Assembly: GCA_011799875.1 (NCBI GenBank)
Contig: JAAAXO010000119.1
Span: 975,359-1,039,358, forward strand
Reading direction: 5' to 3'
Origin: Thinopyrum elongatum
Taxonomy: Eukaryota > Streptophyta > Magnoliopsida > Poales > Poaceae
DNA length: 64,000 nucleotides
Part shown: positions 48,140 to 61,753 of the stretch, piece by piece
Layout: each line of letters opens with the position of its first letter
Numbering within the stretch: the stretch's first letter is position 1
Notes under the pieces: generated by a model
The model's database searches: none
Told to the model about the DNA's origin: nothing
Seen by the model: only the letters and a program-made list of their open reading frames with translations
Made by a program: the position numbers and the translations under genes

Positions 48140-51100
48140 ATGGCTCCCCGGCGTGATCAACTTACCTTGGAAGCTCGACTCACGGTCTGCCCCGGTGCTG
48201 GAATCCATTTAGGTTGTATCCGTAGAACGGGCGTAATCTAGTCATACGAACTCCGTTTGAGCTCCACAACCTGCCAAAACGACCGCAACGAAAAGCCGTA
48301 TACCCCGGTGGCCCACTTCATCGGCTATGGTAAAGTTTCAGAGGCCAAAACTGGCTTGCAAAATTGACTTCCTGATGATTTAATCACTGGCGTGTCCACT
48401 CCTAGCCTCTAAAATCATTACGTGAGCTCACCCATGGACACTTGTTGGGATAATAATGTACAGAATAACGGGATATGATTCCATTTGTGCACCAACAAGG
48501 CCTACATGTCTGTCTGGATAGAAGGAGGAGGCTCCTTGGTGCACCAAAACACCCAAAAAATGAAGTTTTGCATGCTCTATCACCCATCCCGCTGCCAGCC
48601 GCATGTTTGGGGAAGAACATCCGTCATCCTTGGATGAAGATGTTCATAGCAGCTCTTCTGCGCTCTTATCATTTACATGCAAAATAATAGGTCATTCCGA
48701 GTGTTGAAAGATGGCTCCCCGGCGCGATCAACTTACCTTGGAAGCTCGACTCACGGTCTGCCCCGGTGGTGGAATCCATTTAGGATGTATCCGTAGAACG
48801 GGCGTAATCTGGTCATACGAACTCCGTTTGAGCTCCACAACCTGCCAAAACGACCGCAACGAAAAGCCGTATACCCTGGTGGCCCACCTCATCGGCTACG
48901 GTAAAGTTTCGGAGGCCAAAACTGGCTTGCAAAATTGATTTCCTGATGATTTAATCGCTGGTGTGTCCACTCCTATCCTCTAAAATCGTTACGTGAGCTC
49001 ACCCATGGACACATGTTGGGATAATAATGTACAGAATAACGGGATATGATTCCATTTGTGCACCAACAAGGCCTACATGTCTGTCTGGATAGAAGGAGGA
49101 GGCTCCTTGGTGCACAAAAACACCCCAAAAATGAAGTTTTGCATGCTCTGTCACCCATCCCGCTGCCAGCCGCATGTTTGGGGAAGAACTTGCGTCATCC
49201 TTGGACGAAGATGTGCATAGCAGCTCTTCTGTGCTCTTATCATTTACATGCAAAATAATAGGTCATTCCGAGTGTTGAAAGATGGCTCCCCGGGGTGATC
49301 AACTTACCTTGGAAGCTCGACTCACGGTCTGCCCCGGTGCTGGAATCCATTTAGGTTGTATCCGTAGAACGGGCGTAATCTGGTCGTACAAACTCCGTTT
49401 GAGCTCCACAACCTGCCAAAACGACCGCAACGAAAAGCCGTATACCCCGGTGGCCCACTTCGTCGGCTACGGTAAAGTTTCGGTGGCCAAAACTGGCTTG
49501 CAAAATTGAGTTCCTGATGATTTAATCACTGGCGTGTCCACTCCTAGCCTCTAAAATCGTTACGTGAGCTCACCCATGGACACATGTTGGGATAATAATG
49601 TACAGAATAACGGGATATGATTCCATTTGTGCACCAACAAGGCCTACATGTCTGTCTGGATAGAAGGACGAGGCTCCTTGGTGCACCAAAACACCCCAAA
49701 AATGAAGTTTTGCATGCTCTATCACCCATCCCGCTGCCAGCCGCATGTTTGGGGAAGAACATGCGTCATCCTTGGACGAAGATGTGCATAGCAGCTCTTC
49801 TGCGCTCTTATCATTTACACGCAAAATAATAGGTCATTCCGAGTGTTGAAAGATGGCTCCCCGGCGCGATCAACTTACCTTGGAAGCTCGACTCACGGTC
49901 GGCCCCGGTGCTGGAATCCATTTAGGTTGTATCCGTAGAACGGGCGTAATCTGGTCATACGAACTCTGTTTGAGCTCCACAACCTGCCAAAACGTCCGCA
50001 ACAAAAAGCTGTATACCCCGGTGGCCCACTTCGTCAGCTACGATAAAGTTTCGGAGGCCAAAACTGGTTTGCAAAATTGAGTTCCTGATGATTTAATCGC
50101 TGGCGTGTCCACTCCTAGCCTCTAAAATCGTTACATGAGCTCACCCATGGACACATGTTGGGATAATAATGTACATAATAACGGGATATGACTCCATTTG
50201 TGCACCAACAAGGCCTACATGTCTGTCTGGATAGAAGGAGGAGGCTCCTTGGTGCACCAAAACACCCCAAAATTGAAGTTTTGGATGCTCTATCACCCAT
50301 CCCACTGCCAGCCGCATGTTTGGGGAAGAACATGCGTCATCCTTGGACGACGATGTGCATAGCAGCTCTTCTGTGCTCTTATCATTTACATGCAAAATAA
50401 TATGTCATTCCGAGTGTTGAAAGATGGCTCCCCGGCGCGATCAACTTACCTTGGAAGCTCGACTCACGGTCTGCCCCAGTGCTGGAATCCATTTAGGTTG
50501 TATCCGTAGAACGGACGTATTCTGGTCATACGAACTCCGTTTGAGCTCCACAACCTACCAAAACGACCGCAACGAAAAGCTGTATACCCCGGTGGCCCAC
50601 TTCGTCGGCTACGGTAAAGTTTCGGAGTCCAAAACTGGCTTGCAAAATTGAGTTCTTGATGATTTAATCACTGGCGTTTCCACTCCTAGCCTCTAAAATC
50701 GTTACATGAGCTCACCCATGGACACATGTTGGGATAATAATGTACAGAATAACGGGATATGATTCCATTTGTGCACCAACAAGGCCTACATGTCTGTCTG
50801 GATAGAAGGAGGAGGCTCCTTCGTGCACCAAAACACACCAAAAATGAAGTTTTGCACGCTCTATCACCCATCCCGCGGCCAGCCGCATGTTTGGGGAAGA
50901 ACATGCGTCATCCTTGGACGAAGATGTGCATAGCAGCTCTTCTGTGCTCTTATCATTTACACGCAAAATAATAGGTCATTCCGAGTGTTGAAAGATGGCT
51001 CCCCGGCGCGATCAACTTACCTTGGAAGCTCGACTCACGGTCTGCCCCGGTGCGGGAATCCATTTAGGTTGTATCCGTAGAACGGGCATAATCTGGTCAT

Positions 51101-52136
51101 ATGAACTCCATTTGAGCTCCACAACCTGCCAAAACGACCGCAACGAAAAGCCGTATACCCCGGTGGCCCACTTCATCGGCTACGATAAAGTTTCGGAGGC
51201 CAAAACTGGCTTGCAAAATTGAGTTCCTGATGATTTAATCGCTGGCGTGTCCACTCCTTGCCTCTAAAATCGTTACGTGAGCTCACCCATGGACACATGT
51301 TGGGATAATAATGTACAGAATAATGGGATATGATTCCATTTGTGCACCAACATGGCGTACATGTCTGTCTGGATAGAAGGAGGAGGCTCCTAGGCGCACC
51401 AAAACTACCCAAAAATGAAGTTTTGCATGCTCTATCACCCATCCCGCTGCCAGCCGCATGTTTGGGGAAGAACACGCGTCATCCCTGGACGAAGATGTGC
51501 ATAGCAGCTCTTCTGCCCTCTTATCATTTACATCCAGAATAATAGGTCATTCCGAGTGTTGAAAGATGGCTCCCCGGCGCGATCAACTTACAATGGAAGC
51601 TCGACTCACGGTCTGCCCCGGTGCTGGAATCCATTTAGGTTGTATTCATAGAACGGGCGTAATGTGGTCATACGAACTCTGTTTGAGCTCCACAACCTAC
51701 CAAAACGACCGCAACGAAAAGCCGTATACCCCGGTGGCCCACTTCATCAGCTACGGTAAATTTTCGGTGGCCAAAACTGGCTTGCAAAATTGAGTTCCTG
51801 ATGATTTAATCACTACCGTGTCCACTCCTAGCCTCTAAAATCGTTACGTGAGCTCACCCATGGACACATGTTGGGATAATAATATACAGAATAACGGGAT
51901 ATGATTCCATTTGTGCACCAACAAGGCCTACATGTCTGTCTGGATAGAAGGAGGAGGCTCCTTGGTGCACCAAGACACCCCAAAAATGAAGTTTTGCATG
52001 CTCTCTCGCCCATCCCGCTGCCAGCCGCATGTTTGCGGAAGAACATGCGTCATCCTTGGACGAAGATGTGCATAGCAGCTCTTCTGCGCTCTTATCATTT
52101 ACACGCAAAATAATAGGTCATTCCGAGTGTTGAAAG
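48140..52136 (+). repeat. Heptamer HOR block F, unit 1 (m85-m91, P-V)
   Basis: Starts 48140, 48711, 49282, 49853, 50424, 50995 and 51566. P: GTAATCTAGTC, GATGTTCATAGC. Q: GGTGGTGG, TAGGATGTATCC, ATTGATTTCCTG, GCACAAAAACACC. R: CCCGGGGTGATC. S: GTACATAATAACGGG, GACTCCATTTG, AATTGAAGTTTTGG. T: CCAGTGCTGG, CGTATTCTGG, GGAGTCCAAAAC, CCCGCGGCCAG. U: GTGCGGGAATCC, CTACGATAAAG, CAACATGGCG. V: TTCATAGAACGGG, GTAATGTGG, AAATTTTCGGTGG, CACTACCGTG. A full second copy begins at 54420. Confidence 0.88.
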
Positions 52137-54419
52137 ATGCTCCCCGGCGCGATCAACTTACCTTGGAAGCTCGACTCACGGTCTGCCCCGGTGCTGGAAT
52201 CAATTTAGGTTGTATCCGTAGAACGGGCGTAATCTAGTCATACGATCTCCGTTTGAGCTCCACAACCTGCCAAAATGACCGCAACGAAACGCCGTAAACC
52301 CCGGTGGCCCACTTCATCGGCTATGGTAAAGTTTCAGAGGCCAAAACTGGCTTGCAAAATTGAGTTCCTGATGATTTAATCGCTGGCGTGTCCACTCCTA
52401 GCCTCTAAAATCATTACGTGAGCTCACCCATGGACACATGTTGCGATAATAATGTACAGAATAAAGGGATATGATTCCATTTGTGCACCAACAAGGCCTA
52501 CATGTCTGTCTGGATAGAAGGAGGAGGCTCCTTGGTGCACCAAAACACCCAAAAAATGAAGTTTTGCATGCTCTATCACCCATCCCGCTGCCAGCCGCAT
52601 GTTTGGGGAAGAACATCCGTCATCCTTGGATGAAGATGTTCATAGCAGCTCTTCTGCGCTCTTATCATTTACATGCAAAATAATAGGTCATTCCGAGTGT
52701 TGAAAGATGGCTCCCCGGCGCGATCAACTTACCTTGGAAGCTCGACTCACGGTCTGCCCCGGTGCTGGAATCCATTTAGGTTGTATTCATAGAACGGGCG
52801 TAATGTGGTCATACGAACTCTGTTTGAGCTCCACAACCTACCAAAACGACCGCAACGAAAAGCCGTATACCCCGGTGGCCCACTTCATCGGCTACGATAA
52901 AGTTTCGGAGGCCAAAACTGGCTTGCAAAATTGAGTTCCTGATGATTTAATCGCTGGCGTGTCCACTCCTAGCCTCTAAAATCGTTACGTGAGCTCACCC
53001 ATGGACACATGTTGGGATAATAATGTACAGAATAATGGGATATGATTCCATTTGTGCACCAACAAGGCCTACATGTCTGTCTGGATAGAAGGAGGAGGCT
53101 CCTTGGTGCACCAAAACACACCAAAAATGAAGTTTTGCATGCTCTATCACCCATCCCGCGGCCAGCCGCATGTTTGGGGAAGAACATGCGTCATCCTTGG
53201 ACGAAGATGTGCATAGCAGCTCTTCTGTGCTCTTATCATTTACACGCAAAATAATAGGTCATTCCGAGTGTTGAAAGATGGCTCCCCGGCGCGATCAACT
53301 TACCTTGGAAGCTCGACTCACGGTCTGCCCCGGTGCGGGAATCCATTTAGGTTGTATCCGTAGAACGGGCGTAATCTGGTCATATGAACTCCATTTGAGC
53401 TCCACAACCTGCCAAAACGACCGCAACGAAAAGCCGTATACCCCGGTGGCCCACTTCATCGGCTACGATAAAGTTTCGGAGGCAAAAACTGGCTTGCAAA
53501 ATTGAGTTCCTGATGATTTAATCGCTGGCGTGTCCACTCCTAGCCTCTAAAATCGTTACGTGAGCTCACCCATGGACACATGTTGGGATAATAATGTACA
53601 GAATAATGGGATATGATTCCATTTGTGCACCAACATGGCGTACATGTCTGTCTGGATAGAAGGAGGAGGCTCCTTGGCGCACCAAAACTACCCAAAAATG
53701 AAGTTTTGCATGCTCTATCACCCATCCCGCTGCCAGCCGCATGTTTGGGGAAGAACATGCGTCATCCCTGGACGAAGATGTGCATAGCAGCTCTTCTGCC
53801 CTCTTATCATTTACATCCAGAATAATAGGTCATTCCGAGTGTTGAAAGATGGCTCCCCGGCGCGATCAACTTACCATGGAAGCTCGACTCACGGTCTGCC
53901 CCGGTGCTGGAATCCATTTAGGTTGTATTCATAGAACGGGCGTAATGTGGTCATACGAACTCTGTTTGAGCTCCACAACCTGCCAAAACGACCGCAACGA
54001 AAAGCCGTATACCCCGGTGGCCCACTTCGTCAGCTACGATAAATTTTCGGTGGCCAAAACTGGCTTGCAAAATTGAGTTCCTGATGATTTAATCGCTACC
54101 GTGTCCACTCCTAGCCTCTAAAATCGTTACGTGAGCTCACCCATGGACACATGTTGGGATAATAATATACAGAATAACGGGATATGATTCCATTTGTGCA
54201 CCAACAAGGCCTACATGTCTGTCTGGATTGAAGGAGGAGGCTCCTTGGTGCACCAAGACACCCCAAAAATGAAGTTTTGCATGCTCTGTCACCCATCCCG
54301 CTGCCAGCCCCATGTTTGCGGAAGAACATGCGTCATTCTTGGACGAAGATGTGCATAGCAGCTCTTCTGCGCTCTTATCATTTACACGCAAAATAATAGG
54401 TCATTCCGAGTGTTGAAAG
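52137..54419 (+). repeat. Heptamer HOR block F, shortened unit 2 (m92-m95)
   Basis: Starts 52137, 52707, 53278 and 53849. Order P, hybrid, U, V: the Q-R-S part is missing. m92 has one base lost at AAAGATGCTCCCC (also in m96). m93 joins V-like 5' sequence to a T-like 3' half, so the missing monomers were removed by an exchange inside m93. U and V are near copies of m90 and m91, offset 2283 bp. Confidence 0.86.
52707..53277 (+). repeat. Hybrid monomer m93 (V / U / T mosaic)
   Basis: The 5' part has V markers (TTCATAGAACGGG, GTAATGTGG, GAACTCTG, ACCTACCAAAACG). The middle has the U marker CATCGGCTACGATAAAG. The 3' half has T markers (AAAACACACCAAAAATG, CCCGCGGCCAG) as in m89. At least two joins lie within one 571-bp unit, at the site where three monomers are missing from the heptamer. 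Confidence 0.8.
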
Positions 54420-57400
54420 ATGCTCCCCGGCACGATCAACTTACCTTGGAAGCTCGACTCACGGTCTGCCCCGGTGCTGGAATCCATTTAGGTTGTATCC
54501 GTAGAATGGGCGTAATCTAGTCATACGAACTCCGTTTGAGCTCCACAACCTGCCAAAACGACCGCAACGAAAAGCTGTAAACCCCGGTGGCCCACTTCAT
54601 CGGCTATGGTAAAGTTTCAGAGGCCAAAACTGGCTTGCAAAATTGAGTTCCTGATGATTTAATCGCTGGCGTGTCCACTCCTAGCCTCTAAAATCATTAC
54701 GTGAGCTCACCCATGGACACATGTTGGGATAATAATGTACAGAATAAAGGGATATGTTTCCATTTGTGCACCAACAAGGCCTACATGTCTGTCTGGATAG
54801 AAGGAGGAGGCTCCTTGGTGCACCAAAACACCCAAAAAATGAAGTTTTGCATGCTCTATCACCCATCCCGCTGCCAGCCGCATGTTTGGGGAAGAACATC
54901 CGTCATCCTTGGATGAAGATGTTCATAGCAGCTCTTCTGCGCTCTTATCATTTACATGCAAAATAATAGGTCATTCCGAGTGTTGAAAGATGGCTCCCCG
55001 GCGCGATCAACTTACCTTGGAAGCTCGACTCACGGTCTGCCCCGGTGGTTGAATCCATTTAGGATGTATCCGTAGAACGGGCGTAATCTGGTCATACGAA
55101 CTCCGTTTGAGCTCCACAACCTGCCAAAACGACCGCAACGAAAAGCCGTATACCCTGGTGGCCCACCTCATCGGCTACGGTAAAGTTTCGGAGGCCAAAA
55201 CTGGCTTGCAAAATTGATTTCCTGATGATTTAATCGCTGGTGTGTCCACTCCTAGCCTCTAAAATCGTTACGTGAGCTCACCCATGGACACATGTTGGGA
55301 TAATAATGTACAGAATAACGGGATATGATTCCATTTGTGCACCAACAAGGCCTACATGTCTGTCTGGATAGAAGGAGGAGGCTCCTTGGTGCACAAAAAC
55401 ACCCCAAAAATGAAGTTTTGCATGCTCTGTCACCCATCCCGCTGCCAGCCGCATGTTTGGGGAAGAACTTGCGTCATCCTTGGACGAAGATGTGCATAGC
55501 AGCTCTTCTGTGCTCTTATCATTTACATGCAAAATAATAGGTCATTCCGAGTGTTGAAAGATGGCTCCCCGGGGTGATCAACTTACCTTGGAAGCTCGAC
55601 TCACGGTCTGCCCCGGTGCTGGAATCCATTTAGGTTGTATCCGTAGAACGGGCGTAATCTGGTCATACAAACTCCGTTTGAGCTCCACAACCTGCCAAAA
55701 CGACCACAACGAAAAGCCGTATACCCCGGTGGCCCACTTCATCGGCTACGGTAAAGTTTCGTTGGCTAAAACTGGCTTGCAAAATTGAGTTCCTGATGAT
55801 TTAATCGCTGGCGTGTCCACTCCTAGCCTCTAAAATCGTTTCGTGATCTCACCCATGGACACATGTTGGGATAATAATGTACAGAATAACGGGATATGAT
55901 TCCATTTGTGCACCAACAAGGCCTACATGTCTGCCTGGATAGAAGGAGGAGGCTCCTTGGTTCACCAAAACACCCCAAAAATGAAGTTTTGCATGCTATA
56001 TCACCCATCCCGCTGCCAGCCGCATGTTTGGGGAAGAACATGCGTCATCCTTGGACGAAGATGTGCATAGCAGCTCATCTGCGCTCTTATCATTTACACG
56101 CAAAATAATAGGTCATTCCGAGTTTTGAAAGATGGCTCCCCGGCGCGATCAACTTACCTTGGAAGCTCGACTCACGGTCTGCCCCGGTGCTGGAATCCAT
56201 TTAGGTTGTATCCATAGAACGGGCGTAATCTGGTCATACCAACTCTGTTTGAGCTCCACAACCAGCCAAAACGACCGCAACAAAAAGCTGTATACCCCGG
56301 TGGCCCACTTCGTCGGCTACGGTAAAGTTTCGGAGGCCAAAACTGGCTTGCAAAATTGAGTTCCTGATGATTTAATCGCTGGCGTGTCCACTCCTAGCCT
56401 CTAAAATCGTTACAGGAGCTCACCCATGGACACATGTTGGGATAATAATGTACATAATAACGGGATATGACTCCATTTGTGCACCAACAAGGCCTACATG
56501 TCTGTCTGGATAGAAGGAGGAGGCTCCTTGGTGCACCAAAACACCCCAAAATTGAAGTTTTGGATGCTCTATCACCCATCCCGCTGCCAGCCGCATGTTT
56601 GGGGAAGAACATGCGTCATCCTTGGACGAAGATGTGCATAGCAGCTCTTCTGTGCTCTTATCATTTACATGCAAAATAATATGTCATTCCGAGTGTTGAA
56701 ACATGGCTCCCCGGCGCGATCAACTTACCTTGGAAGCTCGACTCACGGTCTGCCCCAGTGCTGGAATCCATTTAGGTTGTATCCGTAGAACGGGCGTATT
56801 CTGGTCATACGAACTCCGTTTGAGCTCCACAACCTACCAAAACGACCGCAACGAAAAGCCGTATACCCCGGTGGCCCACTTCGTCGGCTACGGTAAAGTT
56901 TCAGAGTCCAAAACTGGCTTGCAAAATTGAGTTCTTGATGATTTAATCACTGGCGTTTCCACTCCCAGCCTCTAAAATCGTTACGTGAGCTCACCCATGG
57001 ACACATGTTGGGATAATAATGTACAGAATAACGGGATATGATTCCATTTGTGCACCAACAAGGCCTACATGTCTGTCTGGATAGAAGGAGGAGGCTCCTT
57101 GGTGCACCAAAACACCCCAAAAATGAAGTTTTGCATGCTCTATCACCCATCCCGCGGCCAGCCGCATGTTTGGGGAAGAACATGCGTCATCCTTGGACGA
57201 AGATGTGCATAGCAGCTCTTCTGTGCTCTTATCATTTACACGCAAAATAATAGGTCATTCCGAGTGTTGAAAGATGGCTCCCCGGCGCGATCAACTTACC
57301 TTGGAACCTCGACTCACGGTCTGCCCCGGTGCGGGAATCCATTTAGGTTGTATCCGTAGAACGGGCGTAATCTGGTCATATGAACTCCATTTGAGCTCCA

Positions 57401-58414
57401 CAACCTGCCAAAACGACCACAACGAAAAGCCGTATACCCTAGTGGCCCACTTCATCGGCTACGATAAAGTTTCGGAGGCCAAAACTGGCTTGCAAAATTG
57501 AGTTCCTGATGATTTAATCGCTGGCGTGTCCACTCCTAGCCTCTAAAATCGTTACGTGAGCTCACCCATGGACACATGTTGGGATAATAATGTACAGAAT
57601 AATGGGATATGATTCCATTTGTGCACCAACATGGCGTACATGTCTGTCTGGATAGAAGGAGGAGGCTCCTGGCGCACCAAAACTACCCAAAAATGAAGTT
57701 TTGCATGCTCTATCACCCATCCTGCTGCCAGCCGCATGTTTGGGGAAGAACATGCGTCATCCCTGGACGAAGATGTGCATAGCAGCTCTTCTGCGCTCTT
57801 ATCATTTACATCCAGAATAATAGGTCATTCCGAGTGTTGAAAGATGGCTCCCCGGCGCGATCAACTTACCATGGAAGCTCGACTCACGGTCTGCCCCGGT
57901 GCTGGAATCCATTTAGGTTGTATTCATAGAACGGGCGTAATCTGGTCATACGAACTCTGTTTGAGCTCCACAACCTGCCAAAACAACCGCAACGAAAAGC
58001 CGAATACCCCGGTGGCCCACTTCGTCAGCTACGGTAAATTTTCGGCGGCCAAAACTGGCTTGCAAAATTGAGTTCCTGATGATTTAATCGCTACCGTGTC
58101 CACTCCTAACCTCTAAAATCGTTACGTGAGCTCACCCATGGACACATGTTGGGATAATAATATACAGAATAACGGGATATGATTCCATTTGTGCACCAAC
58201 AAGGCCTACATGTCTGTCTGGATAGAAGGAGGAGGCTCCTTGGTGCCCCAAGACACCCCAAAAATGAAATTTTGCATGCTCTGTCACCCATCCCGCAGCC
58301 AGCAGCATGTTTGGGGAAGAACATGGGTCATCCTTGGATGAATATGTGCATAGCAGCTCTTCTGCACTCTTATCATTTACACGCAAAATAATAGGTCATT
58401 CCGAGTGTTGAAAG
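54420..58414 (+). repeat. Heptamer HOR block F, unit 3 (m96-m102, P-V)
   Basis: Starts 54420, 54990, 55561, 56132, 56703, 57274 and 57844. All seven types of unit 1 are present in order at an offset of about 6279-6280 bp (11 monomers). P shares the AAAGATGCTCCCC deletion with m92, so m96 derives from the m92 lineage while Q, R and S match unit 1. m101 lost one base at GGCTCCTGGCGC. Confidence 0.88.
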
Positions 58415-60041
58415 ATGGCTCCCCGACGCGATCAACTTACCTTGGAAGCTCGACTCACGGTCTGCCCCGGTGCTGGAATCCATTTAGGTTGTATCCGTAG
58501 AACGGGCGTAATCTGGTCATACGAACTCTGTTTGAGCTCCACAACCTGCCAAAACGACCACAACAAAAAGCTGTATACCCCGGTGGCCCACTTCGTCGGC
58601 TACGATAAAGTTTCGGAGGCCAAAACTGGCTTGCAAAATTGAGTTCCTGATGATTTAATCGCTGGCGTGTCCACTCCTAGCCTCTAAAATCGTTACAGGA
58701 GCTCACCCATGGACACCTGTTGGGATAATAATGTACATAATAACGGGATATGACTCCATTTGTGCACCAACAAGGCCTACATGTCTGTCTGGATAGAAGG
58801 AGGAGGCTCCTTGGTGCACCAAAACACCCCAAAATTGAAGTTTTGGATGCTCTATCACCCATCCCGCTGCCAGCCGCATGTTTGGGGAAGAACATGCGTC
58901 ATCCTTGGACGAAGATGTGCATAGCAGCTCTTCTGTGCTCTTATCATTTACATGCAAAATAATATGTCATTCCGAGTTTTGAAACATGGCTCCCCGGCGC
59001 GATCAACTTACCTTGGAAGCTCGACTCACGGTCTGCCCCAGTGCTGGAATCCATTTACGTTGTATCCGTAGAACGGGCGTATTCTGGTCATACGAACTCC
59101 GTTTGAGCTCCACAACCTACCAAAACGACCGCAACGAAAAGCCGTATACCCCGGTGGCCCACTTCGTCGGCTACGGTAAAGTTTCGGAGTCCAAAACTGG
59201 CTTGCAAAATTGAGTTCTTGATGATTTAATCACTGGCGTTTCCACTCCTAGCCTCTAAAATCGTTACGTGAGCTCACCCATGGACACATGTTGGGATAAT
59301 AATGTATAGAATAACGGGATATGATTCCATTTGTGCACCAACAAGGCCTACATGTCTGTCTGGATAGAAGGAGGAGGCTCCTTGGTGCACCAAAACACCC
59401 CAAAAATGAAGTTTTGCATGCTCTATCACAAATCCCGCGGCCAGCTGCATGTTTGGGGAAGAACATGCGTCATCCTTGGACGAAGATGTGCATAGCAGCT
59501 CTTCTGTGCTCTTATCATTTACACGCAAAATAATAGGTCATTCCAAGTGTTGAAAGATGGCTCCCCGGCGCGATCAACTTACCATGGAAGCTCGACTCAC
59601 GGTCTGCCCCGGTGCTGGAATCCATTTAGGTTGTATTCATAGAACGGGCGTAATATGGTCATAGGAACTCTGTTTGAGTTCCACAACCTGCCAAAACAAC
59701 CGCAATGAAAAGCCGTATACCCCGGTGGCCCACTTCGTCAGCTACGGTAAATTTTCGGCGGCCAAAACTGGCTTGCAAAATTGAGTTCCTGATGATTTAA
59801 TCGCTACCGTGTCCACTCCTAACCTCTAAAATCGTTACGTGAGCTCACCCATGGACACATGTTGGGATAATAAACCATGACACCCCAAAAATGAAGTTTT
59901 GCATGCTCTGTCACCCATCCCGCTGCCAGCAGCATGTTTGGGGAAGAACATGGGTCATCCTTGGATGAATATGTGCATAGCAGCTCTTCTGCACTCTTAT
60001 CATTTACACGCAAAATAATAGGTCATTCCGAGTGTTGAAAG
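58415..60041 (+). repeat. Heptamer HOR block F, partial unit 4 (m103-m105: S, T, V)
   Basis: Starts 58415, 58986 and 59557. m103 and m104 match m99 and m100 at 2283 bp offset (GACTCCATTTG, AATTGAAG, CGTATTCTGG, GGAGTCCAAAAC). m105 is V-like, matching m102 (TTCATAGAACGGG, AATTTTCGGCGG, CTACCGTG, CCTAACCTC) with no U before it, and it carries the 86-bp deletion. Confidence 0.85.
59870..59877 (+). other. 86-bp deletion junction in monomer m105
   Basis: GGGATAATAA is followed directly by ACCATGACACCCC. In the related monomer m102 the two sides are about 86 bp apart, and the missing part runs from the AT-rich TATACAGAATAA segment through the palindromic TGGTGCACC. The start-to-start distance falls from 571 to 485 bp. 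Hardly any homology is visible at the join, more like end joining than unequal exchange between monomers. Confidence 0.88.
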
Positions 60042-61753
60042 ATGGCTCCCCGGCGCGATCAACTTACCTTGGAAGCAAGACTCACGGTCTGCCCCGGTGC
60101 TGGAATCCATTTAGGTTGCATCCGTAGAACGGGCGTAATCTGGTCATACGAACTCCGTTTGAGCTCCACAACCTGCCAAAATGACCGCAACGAAAAGCCG
60201 TATACCCCGGTGGCCCACTTCATCGGGTATGGTAAAGTTTTGGAGGCCAAAACTGGCTTGCAAAATTGAGTTTCTGATGATTTAATCACTGGCGTGTCCA
60301 CTCCTAGCCTCTAAAATCGTTACGTGAGCTCACCCATGGACACATGTTGGGATAATAATATACAGAATAATAGGATATGATTCCATTTGTAGACCAACAA
60401 GGCCTACATGTCTGTCTGGATAGAAGGAGGAGGCTCCTTGGTGCACCAAAACACCCCAAAAATGAAGTTTTGCATGCTCTATCACCCATCCCGCTGCCAG
60501 CCGCATGTTTGGGAAGAACATGCGTCATCCTTGGACGAAGATGTGCATGGCAGCTCTTCTACGCTCTTATCATTTACATGCAAAATAATAGGTCATTCCG
60601 AGTGTTGATAGATAGCTCCCCAGCCCGATCAACTTACCTTGGAAGCTCGACTCACGGTCTGCCCCGGTGCTGGAATCCATTTAGGTTGTATCCGTAGAAC
60701 GGGCGTAATCTGGTCATTCGAACTCCGTTTGAGCTCCACAACCTGCCCAAATGACCGCAACGAAAAGCCGTATTCCCTGGTGGCCTACTTCATCGGCTAC
60801 GGTAAAGTTTCGGAGGCCAAAACTGGCTTGCAAAATTGATTTCCTGATGATTTAATCGCTGGCGTGTCCACTCCTAGCCTCTAAAATCGTTACGTGAGCT
60901 CACCCATGGACACATGTTGGGATAATAATGTACAGAATAACGGGATATGATTCCATTTGTGCACCAACAAGGCCTACATGTCTATGTGGATAGAAGGAGG
61001 AGGCTCCTTGGTGCACAAAAACACCCCAAAAATGAAGTTTTGCATGCTCTATCACCCATCCCGCTGCCAGCCGCATGTTTGGGGAAGAACATGCGTCATC
61101 CTTGGACGAATATATGCATAGCAGCTCTTCTGCGCTCTTATCATTTACACGCAAAATAATAGGTCATTCCGAGTGTTGAAAGATGGCTCCCCGGCGCGAT
61201 CAACTTACCTTGGAAGTTCGACTCACGGTCTACCCCGGTGCTGGAATCCATTTAGGTTGTATCCGTAGAAAGGGCGTAATCTGGTCATACGAACTCCGTT
61301 TGAGCTCCACAACCTACCAAAACGACCGCAACGAAAAGCCGTATACCCCGGTGGCCCACTTCGTCAGCTACGGTAAAGTTTCGGAGGCCAAAACTGGCTT
61401 GCAAAATTGAGTTCCTGATGATTTAATCGCTGGCGTGTCCACTTCTAGCCTCTAAAATCGTTACGTGAGCCCACCCATGGACACATGTTGGGACAATAAT
61501 GTACAGAATAACGGGATATGATTCCATTTGTGCACCAACAAGGCCTACATGTCAGTCTGGATAGAAGGAGGAGGCTCCTTGGTGCACCAAAACACCCCAA
61601 AAATGAAGTTTTGCATGCTCTATCACCCATCCCGCTGCCAGCCGCATGTTTGGGGAAGAACATGCGTCATCCTTGGACGAAGATGTGCATAGCAGCTCTT
61701 CTGCGCTCTTATCATTTACATGCAAAATAATAGGTCATTTTGAGTGTTGAAAG
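60042..61753 (+). repeat. Block G monomers m106-m108
   Basis: Starts 60042, 60612 and 61183. m106 lost one base at GTTTGGGAAG, also seen in m64 and m71. m107 shares ATTGATTTCCTG and GCACAAAAACACC with type Q (m86, m97), and has private GATAGCTCCCCAGCCCG. m108 carries GTAGAAAGGGCG, ACCTACCAAAACG and GTCAGC as in m54 and type d. No regular higher-order period is clear here. Confidence 0.75.
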
